64,000 bases of DNA from Bacteroidota bacterium (GTDB lineage: Bacteria > Bacteroidota > Bacteroidia > UKL13-3): positions 372,001 to 436,000 of the forward strand of contig JAZKBU010000003.1 of the NCBI GenBank assembly GCA_040388375.1, written 5' to 3'. Below, piece after piece: positions 17,180-25,565 of the stretch. Position 1 is the stretch's first letter, and the number at the start of each line of letters is the position of its first letter. A model generated the notes under the pieces. The model had not been told where the DNA came from. It was given only the letters and a program-made list of their open reading frames with translations, and did not search any database. Made by a program: the position numbers and the translations under genes.

Positions 17180-17746
17180 TTATTGCTCAATGTCTATTTG
17201 GTATTTGTTAAGCAGGCCTGCAATACCTGCAACAGAGAACTTTGCTTTTTTTATCTTGTTCAGCTCCGGGTCAAAAGAGTAGTTAAAGGCCGTTCTGAAA
17301 TCGGTTTTTTCCAATACACTGTTTTCAAAAATAGCCCCACCCAAATCACAATTTTTAAATACAGATAAACTTAAATCGCAGTCGGTAAAATCAACCTCTC
17401 TAACACTGCAATTATTAAATAGAGTTTTCTTTAAACCTAGTTTGAAAAAGGATGATAAGTTGAGTAAACAGTTTTCAAACGATACGGCAAATAAAAAAGG
17501 ATGACAGTTTTCAAAACGCAAACCTAACAGTTTACAGTCTTTAAATTTTACCTCCCTGATAGCTGTTTTATTTAATTTAGCTAAGCTTAGATTACAACTG
17601 CTGAAGCTACATTCTATAAATAACATTTGTGTTAAATCTGATTCCGAAAAATCACAATTAATAAATGTACAATGCTCGTATTCGCCTTTAGGAAGAGGAT
17701 TTAAAGTATAGTTTTCGTTTTCAAAAAGAGTGTCTTCAGTATACAT
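17180..17746 (-). CDS. Qnr-like pentapeptide-repeat protein
   Basis: 188 residues built almost entirely of A(D/N)LxX-type pentapeptides (CTFINCDFSESDLTQMLFIE, CSFSSCNLSLAKLNKT, DFTDCDLSLSVFKNCDLGGA), forming a right-handed quadrilateral beta-helix with a Phe/Leu core. The Cys-rich repeats and the C-terminal NYSFDPELNKIKKAKFS segment followed by GLLNKYQIDIE resemble the Qnr/McbG group that mimics DNA and shields gyrase. No signal peptide, so cytoplasmic. It is a monocistronic gene 33 bases upstream of the large PD40 gene start-to-end interval. Quinolone protection is only a family-based possibility. Confidence 0.8.
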   Translation of the reverse strand: MYTEDTLFENENYTLNPLPKGEYEHCTFINCDFSESDLTQMLFIECSFSSCNLSLAKLNKTAIREVKFKDCKLLGLRFENCHPFLFAVSFENCLLNLSSFFKLGLKKTLFNNCSVREVDFTDCDLSLSVFKNCDLGGAIFENSVLEKTDFRTAFNYSFDPELNKIKKAKFSVAGIAGLLNKYQIDIEQ

Positions 17747-17791
17747 TTTATAGGTTTATGTTTTGAAACAAACAGTAAGCGTTCATGTAGT

Positions 17792-20700
17792 TTAAAAATC
17801 TAAACCAAGCGCAAAATAATAAATCGGTTTGGATGCTACTTCCGCATCCTGAATACCCCAAGCCGTATCAAAACGAATAAAGTAACCCAATAGTTTAGTA
17901 CGTAAGCCACCACCAAACCCTGCTACCAATGGGTCGCGTACATTGGTTACTCGCGCTATAACAGGTGTTATATTAATGGTTTTCTGGTTAAAAGTATTGT
18001 CATCGCTATAGGGGTTTGAGCCAATCCATGCCGTTCCAACATCAAAGAAAGGCACTATTTGAAAGTTGTTTAAAAACTCGCTGCGCAGCGGACGGTTAAA
18101 GGCATATTGAAAAATAGGAACACGTATTTCTGTATTAATTAAAGCAAAGCTGTTTCCATTTCTGATGTTTTGCTCAAATCCTCTTAAGTTGGCTGCCAAT
18201 GCCTGAAACACATAATTCTCGCTTGACGAAGTACTGAATTCATTATTGAATTTAGGCGAAATCCAGTTTTCAACCCCACCTAAATAGTAAACAATTTTAC
18301 CGGGTCCAAATGATGTGTTGGCTGTAAAGCGCGTACACCAAATAATCTGGCGGTGTATTTTTTCATAATGTCTTGCGTCAAAACCAAGGGCATTTAATTG
18401 TAAGTCCCAATTGTCTACACTGGCATAACGTTCGTAAAATATTTTTAAACGTGTACCGTTCCAAAGATTTAATCCTTTAGGTGTAGTATTGTCGTACACA
18501 TATTCCAGCTTACCACCCACCCAGTTAGTAACCCTGTCAGGTACTTCTAACGTTGCAGTGTTCGAACCTCTTAATATATCCCTGTCCTGACGGTAGAAAA
18601 AGTTTAACCTTAAACTGCTTGCCTGGTTAATCGGATATTTTAAAATATAACGGGCTTCATGGCTAAAGCTTTTAACAGCCGAATTGTTTTCAGCAGAACC
18701 ACCGCTTCTGCTTTGGCGATAAAAAACAAACTTATGGTCCAAACGTTTTTTTAACGTTTCAAACGAAGCAAAATAATCAAAACCACTTCCATCAAAACTT
18801 ACACGTACGCCACCTGTAAAACGGTAGTCTTCCATTAAGTCAATCATACCCAATTTAAACATACCATTTAAACCCGGGTTAAATAATTGAGCAGCCGCAG
18901 GGCTTATAGGTTGGTAATAACTATTAATAATAGAGTTGTCAATCTGCGTTACCACCTCATCAGCAAAATAGGTAACATTATAAAACTTAGGTGAGCTTAT
19001 TTTTAAACCTTGCTTTTGTGTTTCTGTGGCTAAATTTACTTTTGGAACTACAATGTAAGCAGGGCGTTTATAATCTTCGGCAGTAAACTCACTTAAAAAG
19101 AAAAACAAGTTAGTATCCTGCGCTATTCTTTCTTCAGTAGGTAGTTCCGTTGTTGGTTTAATATTGGCAAACGAATCAGTATTGTTAATGCTTTCGGCAA
19201 AGCTTCTGAAAATGTGTAAGCCACTCACATATTGTTTATTGGTTACACCACTTTTTAACCGGAACATATTCGGGTAACTTTCAATGTTTTTTAGTTCCTC
19301 AATGTTTTTCTCCAGCGGACTTAACTTTACATAGTATTTGTTTTCAAATAACATTAAATCGTAAACCTGTCTGGCTTGCGCTGAAACATCGTGCGATATA
19401 ATACCCCTTTGGAAATTGGTAAGCGGGTAAGTATAAACCAAATCCTTATTGTGTACAATCGTATCTATTTTTTCAACGGTCGAGTCCAATACAATCGTTT
19501 TACCAAAATAGTCGAAAGAAGAGCCACTCCATTTAGGCGTATCTACATAACGCAAAGTATCGTTAGGCTTTTCGGTATAATCTAAATATTTAATGTTTAT
19601 TTCAGTAAAGTCATACTCTTCCTCTAAACGTGTTGCATACCTGTTTTTAGTACCGTTATAATCACTTATATAAGCATAGTAAGTTCTGTTATATTCAATA
19701 GGATTGGTTTCGTTTATATAAGGTGTTTTGGTTAACCTTTTTAACATACGCGTTTTAGGTGTTTCCTCAATATCGTATAAGTAAACATCATAATTGTTAT
19801 CTACACTTAATTTTGGGTTAACACCCATTGCCAATGAATCAGTAGGGCGGTTGGAGCTAAAAACAATACGACTAGAACCATTGGTATAGCGTGGTTGTGC
19901 ATCGTCATAAATATCATTGGTCAGTTGTTTTTCCCTTCTGCTTGGAATATCAAAAGTATATAAATCCGATTGGCCTTTTCTAATGGCACTTACTACAATT
20001 GTTCTTCCGTTATCGCTATAATCAAAACCGGTTATTTTATCAAACTTGGTAAACTCAACTATCTCCTTTTGTTTGGTAACAAGGTCAAGTGTTTTAATTA
20101 ATAGCTTACCTTTTTTCTCGTATACCATGGCTAGTTTATCGCCACCTTGTTGCCAAGCTATAATGGGGAAACTATGATCCAGTTCCAATTGATAGTATTT
20201 TAAACCACCTTTCAATAATTTTTTAAGTTTATTGTTTTTAGTATTTAACAACCATACTTTGTATTTACCATTTTTATTGGTAGTAAAACTTACATAATCA
20301 CCTTTGCTGGAAGCTTTCAGTTGAGGCTCTAAATATTGGGCAACCCTACGTTTAATTTTTAAGTTAACCAAAGGCATACTGCGTCCAATATCCTCCTTTA
20401 TATATAGTTTTTGGTAATACTCAAACCAATCCTTTTGAATTTGTTTAAACGAACGGTTATTACAAACATAGCTTAGCGCGTATTCGTAATTTCGGGTTAC
20501 CCTAACCGCATACACCACTTCCTTTATTACATCATCAGGACGTTCACTTGTTTCAATAATATACTTCCATATACTGTGGCCTGCAAATACAGCATCCTTT
20601 TGATTAAGACGATTAAATTTTTTAAATTTCTTAGTCAGCACCCCATCCTTCATGCGGTTATCCATATCAGCATCCCATTCCTTAGAAAGGTAAGAAGTAA

Positions 20701-21223
20701 GGCCACGTAAAAACCACTCCGGTAAGTTTAACAAAGCAGCATTTTGCAAACGCTCCTGTAAAGTACCGCCATACACAATTTCGTTTAACAAAACCAAAGC
20801 AATGCCTTCATTAATCTGGCGCGCCAAATCAGCATGGTCACCATTAAAATAAATATAAATTTTATTATTGTTTACCTGCGTGTAACCACCGGTGTTCTGA
20901 GCCAAGTCCTCCAATCCAAAATTGCTTTGTTTCAAATCAGATAAAGTATTGAAACAAATAATCTCAACCCTACCACTTAATGGATGCTCCAATCGGTTCT
21001 CCAGTTCCTGAATATGCTCGTTAATATATTTGATGCTAAAAGTAGCTAATTCCCTTCCACCGCTGTAATAGTAAGCATCAAAGTTTTCAGACCGCAGGTA
21101 GTTCCAGTCAAAGTTGCCATACTGCACCCTGTTTTGACCAAAAGTAGTGTTAATACCCTGGCTGTAGGATATTTTGCTTATAACACTCAATAATATAAAT
21201 ATATAAATTCTGAAACTGTGCAT
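17792..21223 (-). CDS. Large envelope protein: peptidase-MA-like N-domain, PD40 repeats, C-terminal Omp85-like barrel
   Basis: 1143 residues from the ATG at 21223, which begins a signal peptide (MHSFRIYIFILLSVISKISYSQ); the frame extends 11 codons further upstream. Residues ~30-270 resemble a gluzincin/peptidase-MA fold (LPEWFLRGLTSYLSKEW), but I see no HExxH, the corresponding region reading RQINEGIALV, so it is probably non-catalytic. PD40/TolB-like strands follow (FDYSDNGRTIVVSA, RIVFSSNRPTDS; about 300-520). The last ~300 residues look like an outer-membrane beta-barrel of the BamA/TamA kind (LRGFEQNIRNGNSFALINTE, VAGFGGGLRTKLLGYFIRFD). It is probably an outer-membrane protein of unknown role. 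It is divergent from the NtrC-type gene. Confidence 0.78.
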   Translation of the reverse strand: MHSFRIYIFILLSVISKISYSQGINTTFGQNRVQYGNFDWNYLRSENFDAYYYSGGRELATFSIKYINEHIQELENRLEHPLSGRVEIICFNTLSDLKQSNFGLEDLAQNTGGYTQVNNNKIYIYFNGDHADLARQINEGIALVLLNEIVYGGTLQERLQNAALLNLPEWFLRGLTSYLSKEWDADMDNRMKDGVLTKKFKKFNRLNQKDAVFAGHSIWKYIIETSERPDDVIKEVVYAVRVTRNYEYALSYVCNNRSFKQIQKDWFEYYQKLYIKEDIGRSMPLVNLKIKRRVAQYLEPQLKASSKGDYVSFTTNKNGKYKVWLLNTKNNKLKKLLKGGLKYYQLELDHSFPIIAWQQGGDKLAMVYEKKGKLLIKTLDLVTKQKEIVEFTKFDKITGFDYSDNGRTIVVSAIRKGQSDLYTFDIPSRREKQLTNDIYDDAQPRYTNGSSRIVFSSNRPTDSLAMGVNPKLSVDNNYDVYLYDIEETPKTRMLKRLTKTPYINETNPIEYNRTYYAYISDYNGTKNRYATRLEEEYDFTEINIKYLDYTEKPNDTLRYVDTPKWSGSSFDYFGKTIVLDSTVEKIDTIVHNKDLVYTYPLTNFQRGIISHDVSAQARQVYDLMLFENKYYVKLSPLEKNIEELKNIESYPNMFRLKSGVTNKQYVSGLHIFRSFAESINNTDSFANIKPTTELPTEERIAQDTNLFFFLSEFTAEDYKRPAYIVVPKVNLATETQKQGLKISSPKFYNVTYFADEVVTQIDNSIINSYYQPISPAAAQLFNPGLNGMFKLGMIDLMEDYRFTGGVRVSFDGSGFDYFASFETLKKRLDHKFVFYRQSRSGGSAENNSAVKSFSHEARYILKYPINQASSLRLNFFYRQDRDILRGSNTATLEVPDRVTNWVGGKLEYVYDNTTPKGLNLWNGTRLKIFYERYASVDNWDLQLNALGFDARHYEKIHRQIIWCTRFTANTSFGPGKIVYYLGGVENWISPKFNNEFSTSSSENYVFQALAANLRGFEQNIRNGNSFALINTEIRVPIFQYAFNRPLRSEFLNNFQIVPFFDVGTAWIGSNPYSDDNTFNQKTINITPVIARVTNVRDPLVAGFGGGLRTKLLGYFIRFDTAWGIQDAEVASKPIYYFALGLDF

Positions 21224-21451
21224 GTATGAATTTTGGCCGACCAAAAATAATCCCATTTTTATTAATACAAAGTAATTTTAATGAAAACTTTTGGGCTGCC
21301 AATCCATTTGTTTGGGTTGAAAATGAATAGTATTTAGACAAATAATTAAGGATAAAAGTTTGCTGTAAGGTCAAAAAAATCAACCAAATATCAACACGCT
21401 TTTTACTGTCTAATAAAATGCTCACATTGCAGGCAAATAACGAAATACACG

Positions 21452-22819
21452 ATGAGTAAAATTTTAATTATTGATGATGAAAAGGCTATTCGCAATACGT
21501 TAAGAGAGATTTTAGAGTATGAAAGCTATCAGGTAGATGAGGCTGCAAATGGAGAAGAGGGCTTAGAAAAAATATTGAACGATGAGTATGCTGCCGTTTT
21601 ATGTGATATAAAAATGCCTAAAATGGATGGTATTGAAGTATTGAGTAAAGCCCATGAAATTGATGATGACTTACCGTTTATTATGATTTCGGGAAATGGT
21701 ACGATTGAAACAGCCGTAGAAGCCACTAAAAAAGGAGCCTACGATTTTATTTCAAAACCACCTGATTTAAACCGACTATTAATTACCCTTCGCAATGCTA
21801 TTGATAAAAAATCGCTAACGGTTGAAACAAAAGTATTACGTAGGAAAGTAACCAAAACCCGCGAAATAATAGGCGATAGTCCCGCTATTCAAAATATTAT
21901 GGGCACCATTGAAAAAGTGGCTCCTACTGATGCAAGGGTAATGATTACGGGCGAAAATGGAACTGGTAAAGAATTGGTGGCACGTTGGATACATGAAAAA
22001 AGTAACCGTGCTAAGAATCAATTGATAGAGGTTAACTGTGCGGCCATTCCTACTGAGCTAATCGAGTCAGAATTGTTTGGGCACGAAAAAGGGGCTTTTA
22101 CTTCGGCTATTAAACAACGCATTGGTAAGTTTGAACAAGCCAACGGAGGAACTTTATTTTTAGATGAAATAGGCGATATGAGTTTGGCTGCACAAGCCAA
22201 AGTTTTAAGAGCTTTGCAAGAAGGTAAAATTACCCGCGTAGGTGGCGATAAAGATATAGACGTAGATGTACGCGTAATAGCGGCTACCAATAAAAACCTG
22301 TTACAGGAAATTGAAAGAGGTAATTTTAGAATGGATTTGTACCACCGTTTAAGTGTTATATTAATTCATGTTCCTTCGTTAAATGACAGGAAAGAAGATA
22401 TACCAACACTGGCTGAAAAATTTATAAAAGAAGTATGTGAAGACAATGGTTTAACGCGTAAAATGTTTTTGCCACAAGCTTTAGATGAATTGAAAAAGCT
22501 GGATTACTATGGAAACATACGAGAATTAAGAAACGTAGTAGAACGATTGGTTATATTAGGTCAACAACGCATTAGTGTGGAAGATGTTCAGAAATTTGCA
22601 AGTCCCTTAAGCGCACGCGAAGAAGAAAAAAATATTTACGAGCGCTTTAGCACCCTGCAAGATTTTAAAGAATATGTAGAACGTATTTTTATTGAAGAAA
22701 AGCTGAAGAAAAATGGCTGGAATGTGGCTAAAACTGCGTTAGAGATAGATATACAAAGAAGCCATTTGTATAACAAAATAGAGAAGTACAATTTAAAACG
22801 TGGCGAACACCACGATTAA
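21452..22819 (+). CDS. Sigma-54-dependent response regulator (NtrC family)
   Basis: 455 residues. Receiver domain with D8-D9 and phospho-acceptor D52 (VLCDIKMPKMDG), an AAA+ domain (Walker A GENGTGKE, Walker B GGTLFLDEIGD, sensor region DVRVIAATNK), and a Fis-type helix-turn-helix (NGWNVAKTALEIDIQRSHLY). The loop that contacts sigma-54 reads GAFTSA rather than GAFTGA. It should activate sigma-54 promoters when phosphorylated, but no histidine kinase is adjacent, so it is an orphan here. It is followed by a strong hairpin terminator at 22839-22877. Confidence 0.93.
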   Translation: MSKILIIDDEKAIRNTLREILEYESYQVDEAANGEEGLEKILNDEYAAVLCDIKMPKMDGIEVLSKAHEIDDDLPFIMISGNGTIETAVEATKKGAYDFISKPPDLNRLLITLRNAIDKKSLTVETKVLRRKVTKTREIIGDSPAIQNIMGTIEKVAPTDARVMITGENGTGKELVARWIHEKSNRAKNQLIEVNCAAIPTELIESELFGHEKGAFTSAIKQRIGKFEQANGGTLFLDEIGDMSLAAQAKVLRALQEGKITRVGGDKDIDVDVRVIAATNKNLLQEIERGNFRMDLYHRLSVILIHVPSLNDRKEDIPTLAEKFIKEVCEDNGLTRKMFLPQALDELKKLDYYGNIRELRNVVERLVILGQQRISVEDVQKFASPLSAREEEKNIYERFSTLQDFKEYVERIFIEEKLKKNGWNVAKTALEIDIQRSHLYNKIEKYNLKRGEHHD

Positions 22820-22838
22820 TTAATGTAACGTGAACTAG

Positions 22839-22877
22839 AAAGAGGTTAGTGTTGTTTATATACTAACCTCTTTTTTA
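22839..22877 (+). terminator. Terminator of the NtrC-type gene
   Basis: AGAGGTTAGT (22841-22850) pairs perfectly with ACTAACCTCT (22862-22871) and is followed by TTTTTT. It begins 20 bases after the stop codon. Confidence 0.85.
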
Positions 22878-23200
22878 TTGGTAATACTCTATCATCTTTT
22901 TGATAAGGTGTCTTTACCTAAATTATTAGATGTTTATGTCGAATGGTTGCATCTTTGAATTCGAAAAACAAGTATTATTTTGTCCCAAAATGATTTTAAT
23001 TTATTATTTTGGGCTTCATTCCCTAAAGCGGAACAAATTAAGCATCTGCTATTCAGTGGTTTAATTTGATGGTTGGTTTTTTGTATTCTATAATTTGATT
23101 ATGGATAGATAATATAAATAAATAAGTACAAAGCCATTCAATTAATTAAAGAGATAAATGATTGAAACTGGATACTAGGATTAAGTAGTACACTTCTTTA

Positions 23201-23214
23201 TCCCAAAATTGGAA
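23201..23214 (+). promoter_or_regulatory. Conserved upstream box TCCCAAAATTGGAA, copy 1
   Basis: The same 14 bases occur at 27856-27869 before the third LruC gene. In both places the box starts exactly 102 bases upstream of the -7 element (23303 and 27958). The core CCAA-AA-TTGG is an inverted repeat, as for a dimeric regulator. Retention while the bases between diverged suggests function. Confidence 0.45.
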
Positions 23215-23278
23215 CTATGCGTTCCTTATTGGGGCTATTTTTGTTTTTTTGTTTTTTATTGGCATTGTAAATCAGCTA

Positions 23279-23310
23279 TTTGTTTGTTGGTTTGGTTTTT
23301 GTTATGTTTG
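23279..23310 (+). promoter_or_regulatory. Promoter of the first LruC gene
   Basis: TTTG (23279-23282), a 20-base spacer and TATGTTTG (23303-23310) match the Bacteroidota -33/-7 consensus. The start codon follows 18 bases after the -7 element. Confidence 0.65.
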
Positions 23311-23328
23311 CCATGAAAGCAAAAAACA

Positions 23329-25494
23329 ATGAAAAAAATCCAAACTGCGCTTATTTTAGTTGGTCTTTTAAGTCTAACTTCTTGTTTACCTAGTGTAGAA
23401 TCAGCCAAAGAGCAACCAAACAACAACAATGTAAGCAATATGAATGATTTAGTTGTTCCTATTGGCTTTACATGGCAAAACTCGCGCGATGTTAATTTTA
23501 ACATTGGTATTACCGATACCCGTTTCCAGGAAGCAGTACATGTAGTTTCAGTTTACGATGCTAATCCACTTGTCGGTGGAAATTTAATAGCCCGCGGTTC
23601 AGCTACTTTAAGCACACCTCTTGCGGCTCAATTAAATTTAGCCAATACTTTAAAATCAGTTTATATTGTAAAAACATCACCTGACAATTCAGAGTTATCG
23701 CAAGAAGTAGCTATTGAAGGTACTACTGTTAACGTACAATTAGGCTTTGTAGTAAAAACAGGTAAAGGTGTATTTGGAAAAACAGCAGGCCCTGATTGCA
23801 GCACAGGCTGTACTTCAACTATTACTACCAGCAATAGTAATTTAAATATAAACACAGGCGATGTAGTTTGTGTAACAGGAAACAATATCAGTATCAGTTT
23901 CAATGCCAATGGCGGAACTTTAAAAATATGTGGTAGCAATGTAACAGTAAACAACGCATCTTTAAATAACAGTTCAACACTTATTGTAACCAGCACTGCA
24001 TCGGTAAACTTTAGTCAATTAAACCAAAACGGAACGTCAACCTCATTCCAAAACTGGGGTACTGTTAGTATCGGTGGAACATTCTCACCGGGAGGTACCG
24101 TATTAAATAATGGAACCATTACTACTACTGGTGATTATAATTTAAACTCACAATCAACCCAAACCAATAACGGTACTATTAACGTAGGCCAATCAATGCA
24201 AGTAAATGGTAATTGCTCAATGACTAACAATAATTCAATTACCGTTAACAGCGACTTACAGGTAAATGGACAAGGTACATTTGTAAACAATTGCAAATTA
24301 TGGGCTAAGAACAATTACCAACAAAATGGTGCTATGCAAAACTATGGTTATATCAGAATTGATAACAGAAGTCAAATAAATGGTGGTTCAGTATTGTCAA
24401 TGTACAATGGCGCCATGTTCAAAACCAAGGATGTTGATTTGAATGGAACAGTAAAAGGTTATAGCAATACATCATTAGTAAAAGTAACCGGTGAAACAAG
24501 AATAAATGGTGGTGGTCAGGTAATCAACGCTATTCAATATTGCGATGCAAACGGAATTGAAACCAATAATGGAACAATAGGTAGCGGTGCTACTTTAGGA
24601 TGTACATTATATGTACCGATTACCAGTTGTAATACCGAAGGAAACGGAACAGCTCCGGCTCCGGTTGATACTGATGGCGATGGCGTAGCAAACATTAACG
24701 ATGCTTATCCTAACGATGCAACAAAAGCATACAACAATTATTACCCCTCAGCTACAGGTGTGGCTACAGTAGCATTCGAAGATTTATGGCCAAGTAAAGG
24801 TGATTACGATATGAACGATGTAGTAATGACATACAGATACAATATTGTAACAAATGCTTCAAACAACGTAGCACAAGTAATAGGTAACTTTACTTTACAA
24901 GCTACAGGTGGTTCATTTGAAAATGGTTTTGGTATTCAATTTCCAATTGACAGAGCAAAAGCAACAGGTTTAACAGGTGGTACTTTAGAAGCAGGACAAA
25001 CCAAAGCAGTAGTTACTTTGTTTAGCAGCTCACGTGCACAAATGGCTAATTGGAACACTAAACCGGGTTTACCGACTTCTGATTCGGTAAATTATAATTT
25101 TAGCTTTAATGTAACAGCAGGCCCATCATTGGCTACCTTTGGATTAAACGAATACAATCCGTTTATATGGAATAACTCAGCTAATTTTGGCCGCGGATAC
25201 GAAATTCATTTACCTGGTAAAGTGCCAACCAGTTTAGCTAATACAAATATATTTGGAACAAGCCAGGATAATTCAAACGTAACAGCTAACCGTTATTATG
25301 TTACTACGGGTAATGGTTTACCTTGGGCTATCAGCATACCAGTTAAGTTTGCTTACCCAATTGAGAAATCAGATATTAATACTGCTTATTTAAAATTTGC
25401 TACTTGGGTACAATCAAACGGAACTCAATACGCTGATTGGTATACAAACGGTACCGGATACAGAGATGCTTCAAAAGTGTACGTGCGTCCATAA
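23329..25494 (+). CDS. LruC-domain lipoprotein, paralog 1
   Basis: 721 residues. A lipobox (LTSC, Cys19) makes it a lipoprotein. A conserved N-domain (LVVPIGFTWQNSRDVNFNIG and on; about 35-145) is followed by a Cys-bearing turn (GPDCSTGC), an Asn/Thr/Gly-rich region of short repeated strands (NNGTITTTGDYNLNSQS, NNGTINVGQSMQVNG; about 160-430) likely to be a beta-solenoid, a thrombospondin type 3-like Asp motif (DTDGDGVANINDAYPND, near 446) and a C-terminal LruC domain (FEDLWPSKGDYDMNDVVMTY onward). LruC was first named in Leptospira outer-membrane lipoproteins; its role is unknown. It is the first of three tandem paralogs and has its own promoter. Confidence 0.88.
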   Translation: MKKIQTALILVGLLSLTSCLPSVESAKEQPNNNNVSNMNDLVVPIGFTWQNSRDVNFNIGITDTRFQEAVHVVSVYDANPLVGGNLIARGSATLSTPLAAQLNLANTLKSVYIVKTSPDNSELSQEVAIEGTTVNVQLGFVVKTGKGVFGKTAGPDCSTGCTSTITTSNSNLNINTGDVVCVTGNNISISFNANGGTLKICGSNVTVNNASLNNSSTLIVTSTASVNFSQLNQNGTSTSFQNWGTVSIGGTFSPGGTVLNNGTITTTGDYNLNSQSTQTNNGTINVGQSMQVNGNCSMTNNNSITVNSDLQVNGQGTFVNNCKLWAKNNYQQNGAMQNYGYIRIDNRSQINGGSVLSMYNGAMFKTKDVDLNGTVKGYSNTSLVKVTGETRINGGGQVINAIQYCDANGIETNNGTIGSGATLGCTLYVPITSCNTEGNGTAPAPVDTDGDGVANINDAYPNDATKAYNNYYPSATGVATVAFEDLWPSKGDYDMNDVVMTYRYNIVTNASNNVAQVIGNFTLQATGGSFENGFGIQFPIDRAKATGLTGGTLEAGQTKAVVTLFSSSRAQMANWNTKPGLPTSDSVNYNFSFNVTAGPSLATFGLNEYNPFIWNNSANFGRGYEIHLPGKVPTSLANTNIFGTSQDNSNVTANRYYVTTGNGLPWAISIPVKFAYPIEKSDINTAYLKFATWVQSNGTQYADWYTNGTGYRDASKVYVRP

Positions 25495-25565
25495 ACTTAT
25501 AGATAAAATTTCAGTTTAAAAAAAGCGCTTACTTGAACCGTAATCGCATTGCTAATAAAAAAACA
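25495..25565 (+). other. Hybrid junction between LruC paralogs 1 and 2
   Basis: 71 bases. The first part (AAAAAAAGCGCTTAC ... GTAATCGC) resembles the terminator stem found after paralog 2 (GGCGATTAC/GTAATCGCC) but with mismatches and no T-run. The second part (ATTGCTAATAAAAAAACAATG) is the same as the 5' leader just before paralog 3. No -33/-7 promoter is seen, so paralog 2 probably depends on read-through from paralog 1. Confidence 0.55.

Larger units (their letters stand above)
22878..23328 (+). other. Long upstream region of the first LruC gene
   Basis: About 450 A+T-rich bases without a gene. It contains an inverted repeat CCCAAAAT/ATTTTGGG (22984-22991, 23006-23013), the box TCCCAAAATTGGAA at 23201-23214 that is repeated before the third LruC gene, and a consensus promoter at 23279-23310. 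The rest shows nothing I recognise. Confidence 0.5.
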
